Positions 1 through 5,058 of a stretch of DNA of 5,058 nt are shown here, in pieces. The number at the start of each line of letters is the position of its first letter. Within the stretch, counting starts at the first letter, position 1. The translations under genes and the position numbers were made by a program. Below the pieces are notes generated by a model. That model was not told where the DNA came from. It worked only from the letters and a program-made list of their open reading frames with translations, and ran no database searches. This stretch comes from Candidatus Krumholzibacteriota bacterium (GTDB taxonomy: Bacteria; Krumholzibacteriota; Krumholzibacteriia; Krumholzibacteriales; Krumholzibacteriaceae), in assembly GCA_030613345.1 (NCBI GenBank), contig JAUWMD010000193.1, positions 1 to 5,058 on the forward strand, written 5' to 3'.

Positions 1-492
1 GGATCGGACACCGATGATCGCCTGGTGGATCTCGTTGAGATCGGCGAAGGTCTCGAGGACGAAGATGTCAACGCCGCCCTCGAGGAGTGCTGCCGCCTGC
101 TCTGCGAATGTCGCGGCTGCTTCCTCGTTTGAAGTGGGACCCCAGGGCTCTATCCGTATCCCGAGAGGCCCGATCGCACCGGCGACTACGGCTCTGCCGT
201 CCGATACGCGCAGTGCCGCTTCTGCGCCGGCCCTGTTGATCTCTTCGAGACTGTCGTCAAGACCGTGCAGAGCGAGCTTGAACCTGTTGGCTCCGAATGT
301 GTTCGTCTCGATGACACTGGCTCCGGCATCGATATACTCGCCGTGGATACCTTCCACCATGTCGGGATTGCTGAGATTGATCTCATCGAAGCACTTGTTT
401 ATGAAGACGCCCCGGTCATAGAGCATCGTGCCCATCGCACCGTCGAACAGCACGACTCCTTCGGACAGCATATCGAGAAACCTGGAGCTCAT
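1..492 (-). CDS. Homocysteine S-methyltransferase domain protein, N-terminal part (cut by the window edge)
   Basis: The reverse strand encodes 164 residues from an ATG at 492 with no stop before the window edge, so the C-terminal part is missing. The fold is the homocysteine-binding TIM barrel: DGAMGT (residues 17-22, first strand), ETNTFGAN (62-69), IGPLG (107-111) and a VLETFADLNE strand (145-154). This domain transfers a methyl group to homocysteine to make methionine in the cytoplasm. The zinc-binding cysteines of the family lie further along and cannot be checked. Resemblance in the stretch RGVFINKCFDEINLS (27-41) favours the bifunctional homocysteine methyltransferase / methylenetetrahydrofolate reductase type (YitJ-like), but a MetH N-terminal module is also possible, so no symbol is given. 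The start is supported by GAAAGG at 502-507, nine bases upstream of the ATG. The gene is divergent from proS, with no functional link evident. Confidence 0.87.
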   Translation of the reverse strand, partial: MSSRFLDMLSEGVVLFDGAMGTMLYDRGVFINKCFDEINLSNPDMVEGIHGEYIDAGASVIETNTFGANRFKLALHGLDDSLEEINRAGAEAALRVSDGRAVVAGAIGPLGIRIEPWGPTSNEEAAATFAEQAAALLEGGVDIFVLETFADLNEIHQAIIGVRS

Positions 493-525
493 CGGCAGCA
501 GCCTTTCGCATGGGCCAGTTCAACC

Positions 526-557
526 TTGCATAGCCGGAACGTAACGTAGTATATACT
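526..557 (+). promoter_or_regulatory. Weak candidate promoter region for proS, sharing a palindromic -10
   Basis: AGTATATACT (548-557) is a perfect palindrome, so TATACT also reads on the plus strand (552-557) toward proS. The best upstream -35 is TTGCAT (526-531), which is 20 bases from TATACT or 18 bases from an overlapping TATATA (550-555). Both pairings are poor. proS needs a promoter in the 127-base divergent gap unless it lies inside the neighbouring gene, so this is the best guess rather than a firm call. The rest of the gap shows no T-box or other structured leader: after the -10 only about 60 bases remain before proS, with one short CGGC/GCCG hairpin at 587-600. Confidence 0.25.
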
Positions 558-575
558 CATTGCATGCAGAATCAA
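548..575 (-). promoter_or_regulatory. Probable sigma70-type promoter of the methyltransferase gene
   Basis: Read on the minus strand, TTGATT (570-575) is followed after 16 bases by TATACT (548-553). The -35 box matches four of six consensus bases and the -10 box five of six. Transcription would start near 541, giving a leader of about 50 bases before the ATG at 492. This is consensus matching by eye only. Confidence 0.5.
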
Positions 576-602
576 TCGATTATCGTCGGCCTTCGTGCCG
601 TA

Positions 603-608
603 GAGGAG
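603..608 (+). promoter_or_regulatory. Ribosome binding site that supports the proS start at 620
   Basis: GAGGAG (603-608) lies 11 bases before the ATG at 620 in a purine-rich run that continues to the start codon. The same reading frame stays open upstream to a TTG at 560, but that start would place this Shine-Dalgarno-like run inside the gene, and the added residues do not look like ProRS. The site therefore decides the start. Confidence 0.6.
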
Positions 609-619
609 AAAGAGGGAAA

Positions 620-2326
620 ATGCGCTGGTCCGAGAGCTGTATACCTACACTGAAGGAAAATCCGAGGGAAGCCGAGATACCGAGCCACATGCTGATGCTC
701 AGGGCCGGATTGATAAAGAAACTGACGTCGGGGGTCTATACGTTCCTGCCGACAGGTTTCAGGGTCTTGAAAAAGATCGAGCGCATCATACGCGAGGAAA
801 TGGATGCGGCAGGATGCCAGGAGCTTCTCATGCCGATCCTTCATCCGGAAGAGATCTACGCCGAGAGCGGAAGGCTGAAGAGTTTCGGCCCGGAACTGTT
901 CAAGCTCAAGGACAGCAGGGGCAGGATCTTCGCCCTCGGCCCGACGCACGAGGAAGTCATCACGATCATAGCCCGCGACGAAATGCGGAGCTATCGCGAT
1001 CTTCCGCAGACATATTACCAGATCCTCACAAAATTCAGGGACGAGATCAGGCCGAGATACGGAGTAATGCGCGCCCGCGAGTTCATCATGAAGGATGCCT
1101 ATTCGTTCCACGCAGACGACGACTGCCTCGACAGGATGTACAGACGAATCGAGAAGGCCTACCGGAAAATCATCGAGAGATGCGGTCTCGAATACGTCAT
1201 TGTGGAGGCCGAGTCAGGATACATCGGCGGAAACGAATCCCACGAGTTCATGGTGCTTGCGGAGAACGGTGAGGATATGCTGCTCTCATGCCCGTGCGGC
1301 TACGCGGTGAACCTCGATAAGGCCGCTGCCAGAGTCAGTGACGGCCGCAGGGGCGAGGCGCTCGATCCGTACGAGGAGATATCCACCCCCGGGGCATCGA
1401 CAATCGAACAGGTGTCGGAGTTCCTTGGAATGTCTGAAAAGGGTATCGTCAAGACACTCCTCTACAAAGCCGGGGAGAGGAACGTTGCCGTACTCGTGCC
1501 CGGAGACCGGGAAGTAAATGACATCAAGCTCGTTCGCGTCTTCGACGACCCGGACATCCGCTTCCTGGAACCGCTCGAGATCGAAACGGTCACAGGAGGC
1601 CCCGTGGGATTTTCCGGACCCGTCGGTCTCCCCGAAGATGTAGAGATCGTGGCCGATACGCTTATACGGGACTTTGAGGGGATGGTCGCGGGAGCGAACA
1701 GGGCGGACACCCACCTGAGGGGAATCGTTGCCGGAAGGGATTTCGAGATCGGCAGGTTCGAGGATCTCGTCTTCGCCCGCGAGGGAGACCTGTGCCCAAA
1801 CTGCGGCAAGGGCCTCGCTTCGAGCCGGGGGATAGAAGTCGGCCACATATTCAAGCTGGGGACTAAATACTCATCGTCGATGAATGCGACATTCCTCGAC
1901 GACAAGGGTAAGAGCCACCCTTTCATCATGGGCTGCTACGGATTCGGGGTGAGCAGAATGGTGGCAGCTGCGATCGAGCAGAACTTCGACAAGGACGGTA
2001 TCGTCTGGCCGATGTCGATCGCGCCCTTCCAAGTCCTGCTGCTCCCGCTGAATACGGGCGACGAAACGGTCATGAAGGCCGCCTTGAGACTGGAGGAGGA
2101 ACTGGCCGGCGCCGGCCTCGAAGTGCTGATGGACGACAGGGACCTGAGCCCCGGGGTGAAATTCAAGGACGCCGACCTTGTGGGCGTTCCCCTGAGAATC
2201 ACCATTGGCAGAAAGATAAAGGACGGGGTAGTCGAGCTGTTTCACAGAAAGACGGGACGGGTCGATGATGTAGCCGTTGACGCCGCCGCCGGGAAGATCC
2301 TTGAAATAGCGGGGATCAAGGGCTAG
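620..2326 (+). CDS. proS: Prolyl-tRNA synthetase, bacterial type with editing domain
   Basis: This 568-residue class II aminoacyl-tRNA synthetase charges tRNA-Pro with proline in the cytoplasm. The length fits bacterial ProRS (about 570). The N-terminal part (1-220) holds the catalytic core: the proline-site GPTHEE (107-112), KFRDE with R140, and motif 2 REFIMKDAYSFH (153-164). An inserted editing domain (roughly 227-390), which clears mischarged Ala-tRNA-Pro, contains GIVKTLL with K278, matching the lysine known to matter in E. coli (K279). Motif 3 is GCYGFGVSR (438-446). The anticodon-binding domain starts at about SIAPFQ (466) and includes DDRDLSPGVKFKDADLVG. The start at ATG 620 gives the family-typical N-terminus MRWSESCIPTLKENP; the frame extends further upstream to a TTG at 560 without support. 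An oddity is CPC (224-226) and CPNC (392-395) flanking the editing insert, a possible metal site. The last codon overlaps the convergent rpsT stop. Confidence 0.97.
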   Translation: MRWSESCIPTLKENPREAEIPSHMLMLRAGLIKKLTSGVYTFLPTGFRVLKKIERIIREEMDAAGCQELLMPILHPEEIYAESGRLKSFGPELFKLKDSRGRIFALGPTHEEVITIIARDEMRSYRDLPQTYYQILTKFRDEIRPRYGVMRAREFIMKDAYSFHADDDCLDRMYRRIEKAYRKIIERCGLEYVIVEAESGYIGGNESHEFMVLAENGEDMLLSCPCGYAVNLDKAAARVSDGRRGEALDPYEEISTPGASTIEQVSEFLGMSEKGIVKTLLYKAGERNVAVLVPGDREVNDIKLVRVFDDPDIRFLEPLEIETVTGGPVGFSGPVGLPEDVEIVADTLIRDFEGMVAGANRADTHLRGIVAGRDFEIGRFEDLVFAREGDLCPNCGKGLASSRGIEVGHIFKLGTKYSSSMNATFLDDKGKSHPFIMGCYGFGVSRMVAAAIEQNFDKDGIVWPMSIAPFQVLLLPLNTGDETVMKAALRLEEELAGAGLEVLMDDRDLSPGVKFKDADLVGVPLRITIGRKIKDGVVELFHRKTGRVDDVAVDAAAGKILEIAGIKG

Positions 2327-2568
2327 AGAGTCTTTCTGGTAAGCCTGGACTTTATGCGCGCGGCGGTCCTGTGATGGATGATGCCCATCTTTGCCGACTT
2401 GTCGACCCTGGAGGCGAGAGCGGGGTAATTCTCTTTCGCCTCGGCGCTGTCCTCGATGGCCTTGTAACTCTTGATCGCCTTGCGGAGAAGAGTCCTGTAT
2501 TTCTTGTTCATCAGGCGCCTCTTCTCGTTCTGGCGCATTCTTTTCCATGCGGACTTGTGATTCGGCAT
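2323..2568 (-). CDS. rpsT: Small ribosomal subunit protein S20
   Basis: This 81-residue, very basic protein matches bS20, which binds 16S rRNA near the base of the 30S subunit. The hallmark N-terminus MPNHKSAWKRMRQNEKRR and the closing helix IIHHRTAARIKSRL are both visible. Bacterial S20 is usually 80-90 residues, so the gene is complete. Tryptophan at position 8, within KSAWKR, is slightly unusual where K or L is common. The start is certain: a near-perfect Shine-Dalgarno lies seven bases upstream and a strong promoter precedes it. Seven of the eleven arginine codons are AGG or AGA (the other four are CGC), showing that these codons are not rare in this host. The gene is convergent with proS, sharing CTAG at the stops, and divergent from uvrC, so it is probably transcribed alone. 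No autoregulatory leader fits in the roughly 20-base untranslated region. Confidence 0.97.
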   Translation of the reverse strand: MPNHKSAWKRMRQNEKRRLMNKKYRTLLRKAIKSYKAIEDSAEAKENYPALASRVDKSAKMGIIHHRTAARIKSRLTRKTL

Positions 2569-2575
2569 CCGGTTT

Positions 2576-2585
2576 TCACCTCCAA
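2576..2585 (-). promoter_or_regulatory. Strong ribosome binding site of rpsT
   Basis: The minus strand reads TTGGAGGTGA, with an eight-base GGAGGTGA match to the anti-Shine-Dalgarno sequence, seven bases before the rpsT ATG. This is by far the best ribosome binding site in the window, as expected for an abundant ribosomal protein. Confidence 0.85.
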
Positions 2586-2595
2586 GTGATTCGAT

Positions 2596-2624
2596 AACAT
2601 AACGGAAGACCCCTGCTTTGTCAA
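2596..2624 (-). promoter_or_regulatory. Strong sigma70-type promoter of rpsT
   Basis: The minus strand carries a perfect TTGACA (-35, 2619-2624), an ideal 17-base spacer, and TATGTT (-10, 2596-2601, four of six). The start of transcription would fall near 2589, giving a leader of about 20 bases that just includes the Shine-Dalgarno. The -35 box lies over the first codons of the divergent uvrC gene, so sigma factor binding here could interfere with uvrC transcription. Confidence 0.75.
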
Positions 2625-4429
2625 GTGATCAGAAGAACAAAATCCGCAAAAAGATAGAGCGGATGCCTGACTCTCCGGGGGTCTATTTCTTCAAGAATCC
2701 GAGAGGCCGTGTGATATACGTCGGGAAAGCGAGAAAGCTCGTAAGCAGGGTGCGAAGCTACATGCAGGCGCCCGAAAGGCTGGACCCGAAAACGAAGGCG
2801 CTCATGGAGACGGTCGACTCGGTCGACTATATAGCCACGGGAAACGAGGTGGAGGCCCTCGTGCTCGAGGCGAGCATGGTCAGGGAATACCGCCCCCGTT
2901 ACAATATCCGCCTTAAGGACGACAAGAACTATCCATATCTGAAGATAACGGCAAACGAGAAATTCCCGAGGCTCCTGATCGTCCGCAGGGTACTCGACGA
3001 CGGCGCCGAGTACTTCGGGCCTTATACCGATGCCGGATCGGTCCGGCGGACGCTCAAGGCGATCAAGACTATCTTTCCCCTCAGGGACTGCAGGGAAAGC
3101 TTCAGAAGGCGTACTCGTGAGTGCCTCAACTTCCAGATAGGGAGATGCCGCGGCCCGTGCACGGGGAGAATCGATTCCGATGAATACGCCGCCGTTGTGA
3201 GACAGCTGAGGATGTTCCTGCGGGGCCACAGCGAGGCGCTGTTGGAGGAGCTGCGCAAATCGATGGAATCGCTCTCGGAGAAGAGGCGCTACGAAGAAGC
3301 CTCCGTGGTGAGGGACCAGATCGCCTCGATCAGGAAGATCAGCGAGAGACAGCACGCCGTCGACCCGGGAGGAGCGGACGAGGATGCCGTGGCGATCGCC
3401 AGGGAGGGAAGCAGTGCCTGCGGAGTCGTCATGAGGATACGCGAGGGAAGGATCCTCAGCTCCGAGTCCTTCATGATGCCCATCATGCCAACAGACGGTA
3501 TATTAGAGCTATACGAGGATTTCTTCAAGTTATACTACAATACATCCCTCGATATCCCCCCGGGCATCCTCACCCAGTACGATCTTCCGGACGGAAAACT
3601 TATCGGCAGGTGGCTGAAGGAGAGGACCGGAAAGCCGGTCTCCATATCGGTTCCATCGAGGGGGCACCGGAGGAAGCTCGTCGACCTGGCCGAGAAGAAC
3701 GCCGCCTCGAGGCTGCTCACCCTTCGCGGAAGGAAGGCATCTGCCAACAGGATGCTTGGAGACCTGAAGAAATCACTCGCGCTGCCCGGCACGCCGTCCC
3801 GGATAGAGGCCTTCGATATATCGAGCATTCAGGGCTCAATGGCTGTCGGCTCGATGGTAACCTTCGTGGACGGCCGGCCGTTGAAATCGGGATACAGGCA
3901 TTTCAGGATCAGGACGGTCGAAGGCCCAGACGATTTCGCTATGATAAGGGAGGTCCTGCTGCGCAGGCTGGAACGTCTCAAAGATGGAAAGAGCAGGCGG
4001 CCCGACCTGATTCTTATCGACGGGGGGAAAGGACACGTTTCTACCGCCATTGAGGCGATGCATGAGAGCGGGCTTACACCGATCAGCGTGATCGGGCTTG
4101 CCAAGAGGAACGAGGAGATATTCGTTCCAGGAGGGAACGACCCGATCGTGCTTCCCCGCAGAAACCCGGGGCTGAAGCTCCTGCAGAGATTACGTGACGA
4201 GGCTCACAGATTCGCCGTAGAATACCACACGAAACTGAGGAGCCATGCGCTCGTCGAAGCGGGCATGGACGGTATACCTGGAGTCGGGGAGTACAGGAAG
4301 ATACAGCTTCTCATCCGCTTCGGCAGCCTTACGGGGCTGAAGACTGCCACGGATGACGAGATAACGGCCGTACCGGGCATCGGCCTGTCTACGGCGCGGA
4401 AGATACATGAGCACATCCACGGGAAATGA
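2618..4429 (+). CDS. uvrC: UvrABC system protein C (excinuclease subunit)
   Basis: This 603-residue subunit makes both incisions around a DNA lesion after UvrA and UvrB load. Domains in order: the GIY-YIG nuclease for the 3' cut (about 15-100), with Y23, Y34, R44 and E84 at the positions known to be catalytic in Thermotoga UvrC; a four-cysteine region (C158, C169, C177, C181) matching the reported iron-sulfur ligands of E. coli UvrC; the UVR motif that binds UvrB (about 206-241); the RNase H-like nuclease for the 5' cut, with D400 (FDISSIQG), D468 (LIDGGKGH) and H530 (HRFAVEYH); and two helix-hairpin-helix motifs, IPGVG and VPGIG, at 552-603. All key residues are present. The start is TTG at 2618, because a stop lies at 2600-2602 and the first ATG (2663) would remove family-typical residues. 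The ribosome binding site is weak (GGAAG, 2604-2608) and no clear promoter of its own was found. Confidence 0.97.
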   Translation: MSSDQKNKIRKKIERMPDSPGVYFFKNPRGRVIYVGKARKLVSRVRSYMQAPERLDPKTKALMETVDSVDYIATGNEVEALVLEASMVREYRPRYNIRLKDDKNYPYLKITANEKFPRLLIVRRVLDDGAEYFGPYTDAGSVRRTLKAIKTIFPLRDCRESFRRRTRECLNFQIGRCRGPCTGRIDSDEYAAVVRQLRMFLRGHSEALLEELRKSMESLSEKRRYEEASVVRDQIASIRKISERQHAVDPGGADEDAVAIAREGSSACGVVMRIREGRILSSESFMMPIMPTDGILELYEDFFKLYYNTSLDIPPGILTQYDLPDGKLIGRWLKERTGKPVSISVPSRGHRRKLVDLAEKNAASRLLTLRGRKASANRMLGDLKKSLALPGTPSRIEAFDISSIQGSMAVGSMVTFVDGRPLKSGYRHFRIRTVEGPDDFAMIREVLLRRLERLKDGKSRRPDLILIDGGKGHVSTAIEAMHESGLTPISVIGLAKRNEEIFVPGGNDPIVLPRRNPGLKLLQRLRDEAHRFAVEYHTKLRSHALVEAGMDGIPGVGEYRKIQLLIRFGSLTGLKTATDDEITAVPGIGLSTARKIHEHIHGK

Positions 4430-5058
4430 AAGCACCGGCCTCTTCGAGACACTTGGAGAGGCGTACATCGACCACCTCGCCGTAGAGAAGGGTCTCAGCC
4501 CGCTGACGATAGACGCCTACAGGAGCGACCTGCGCGAATATTTCACCTGGCTTGAAGGTACCGGTATTGATTCGCCCGAGGGCATCGATCTCGAATCGAG
4601 CCTGCGTTTCGCCGCCGGTCTCGAAAAGAGAAAGAACCGGTCATCGAGGTCGAGACTCCTGAGCGCCGTGAAGGGATTTCACAGGTATCTCTATCGTGAG
4701 GGCGAGCTTCGCGATCTCGATATAACATCGATATCCGCGCCGAAGATAAGAAGGCGTGTGCCGTTCGTCCTGTCCCAGGAAGAAACGGCAAGGCTTCTCG
4801 ACCAGCCCGACGACTCGAAGACGGGGCTCCGGGACAAGGCGATGCTCGAGCTTGCCTATTCCACCGGCATGAGGGCATCCGAGGTCTGTGGCCTGCGTTT
4901 CGAATCTCTCGATCTCGAATCGAGGCTCGTGCGGATCAGAGGGAAGGGGAACAAGGAGAGGATCGTGCCGATCGGATCGCCTGCCGTAAAATCGCTCGAG
5001 AAGTACGTCGCCGAAGCGAGGCCGGAGTTCCTTTCCGACTCTCCTTCACCCTTTGTAT
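4407..5058 (+). CDS. xerD: Tyrosine recombinase of the XerC/XerD family, XerD-like (cut by the window edge)
   Basis: 217 residues are visible, about two thirds of a Xer recombinase (about 300). Such enzymes cut and rejoin DNA at dif sites to resolve chromosome dimers before division. The N-terminal SAM-like core-binding domain includes LSPLTIDAYRSDLREYFTWL (30-49) and SRLLSAVKGFHRYLYREGEL; the catalytic domain begins near 115 with LSQEETARLL. The first catalytic arginine, R156 (STGMRASEV), and lysine K180 (RGKGNKER) are present; the HxxR, H/W and tyrosine nucleophile lie outside the window. LLSAV..YLYRE, LRDKAMLE and GKGNKERIVPIG resemble E. coli XerD more than XerC, but a single-recombinase (XerA-like) or XerC role is possible. 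The ATG at 4407 is the only sensible start in this frame, with GGAAG four bases before it, so the gene overlaps the end of uvrC by 23 bases and is probably translationally coupled to it. Confidence 0.92.
   Translation, partial: MSTSTGNESTGLFETLGEAYIDHLAVEKGLSPLTIDAYRSDLREYFTWLEGTGIDSPEGIDLESSLRFAAGLEKRKNRSSRSRLLSAVKGFHRYLYREGELRDLDITSISAPKIRRRVPFVLSQEETARLLDQPDDSKTGLRDKAMLELAYSTGMRASEVCGLRFESLDLESRLVRIRGKGNKERIVPIGSPAVKSLEKYVAEARPEFLSDSPSPFV
4585..4924 (+). repeat. Pair of exact short direct repeats inside xerD
   Basis: TCGATCTCGAATCGAG occurs exactly at 4585-4600 and again at 4909-4924. A second word, GCCTGCGTTTCG, occurs at 4600-4611 and 4891-4902, so the two words are repeated in swapped order. 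Both copies are in the same codon phase and encode D-L-E-S and L-R-F. GATCTCGA also recurs at 4713-4720. Each 16-base copy can fold as a small hairpin (TCGAT/ATCGA around CTCGA). Shared codon preference for similar helix residues may explain it. Confidence 0.5.

Noticed and set aside
14..549. Plus-strand open frames opposite the methyltransferase gene
   Set aside because: The minus strand encodes a clear homocysteine methyltransferase barrel through this stretch, so these are shadows of it.
560..619. Upstream extension of proS to a TTG start at 560
   Set aside because: The extra 20 residues do not resemble ProRS, the extension would contain the Shine-Dalgarno-like run at 603-616, and the ATG at 620 gives the family-typical N-terminus and length.
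493..619. T-box or other riboswitch ahead of proS
   Set aside because: The space available after any promoter is about 60 bases, far too short for a T-box, and no specifier or antiterminator-like structure is visible.
572..1111. Minus-strand open frame of 179 codons opposite proS
   Set aside because: It lies wholly antisense to the conserved catalytic core of ProRS, and no domain or ribosome binding site supports it.
2296..2321. Possible terminator hairpins at the end of proS (GATCC/GGATC or CCTTGA/TCAAGG)
   Set aside because: The stems are five or six pairs with loops of 11-12 bases, they exclude each other, they lie inside coding sequence and no T-run follows.
1871..2548. Long minus-strand open frame of 225 codons across proS and rpsT
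   Set aside because: It is antisense to proS and out of frame with rpsT, both clear conserved genes; its composition is that of a shadow frame and it has no recognisable domain.
2812..2829. Tandem 9-base repeat GGTCGACTC/GGTCGACTA in uvrC
   Set aside because: It encodes V-D-S-V-D-Y at a normal place in the nuclease domain and has only two units, so it is probably a chance codon match.
4426..4488. ATGA stop-start overlap at the end of uvrC as the recombinase start
   Set aside because: The ATG at 4426 is in a different frame from the recombinase and reaches a stop after about 20 codons; the true frame opens at ATG 4407.

Overview
This window carries bacterial housekeeping genes, packed tightly on both strands. 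It holds five genes: the start of a homocysteine S-methyltransferase (minus strand, running off the left edge), proS (prolyl-tRNA synthetase, plus), rpsT (ribosomal protein S20, minus), uvrC (excision nuclease subunit, plus), and the N-terminal two thirds of a XerD-like tyrosine recombinase (plus, running off the right edge). All the proteins are of bacterial type. The DNA looks GC-rich, yet arginine is mostly AGG/AGA and ATA is common for isoleucine, even in the ribosomal protein gene. That argues against Escherichia-like codon habits, but the phylum cannot be fixed from the sequence alone.

Layout. Positions 1-492 (minus) encode the first 164 residues of a homocysteine-binding methyltransferase domain. 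A divergent spacer (493-619) follows, with a good minus-strand promoter, a palindromic -10 region and the proS ribosome binding site. proS (620-2326) runs into the convergent rpsT (2323-2568); their stop codons share one CTAG. A 49-bp divergent spacer separates rpsT from uvrC (2618-4429) and contains a very good rpsT promoter (TTGACA, 17 bp, TATGTT) whose -35 box lies on the first codons of uvrC. The xerD-like gene starts at 4407, inside the end of uvrC, so the two are probably co-transcribed and translationally coupled.

How the genes relate. proS and rpsT serve translation, uvrC serves nucleotide excision repair, and the Xer recombinase probably resolves chromosome dimers. The methyltransferase belongs to methionine/one-carbon metabolism. 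Apart from the uvrC-xerD pair there is no sign of a shared pathway; the arrangement looks like ordinary compact gene packing.

I found no mobile element, CRISPR array, tRNA, rRNA, riboswitch or new defence-like system. The points most worth a second look are the tight overlaps (shared stop codons, promoter on a start codon, 23-nt gene overlap), a possible zinc-binding cysteine set flanking the ProRS editing domain, and a 16-bp exact repeat inside xerD.
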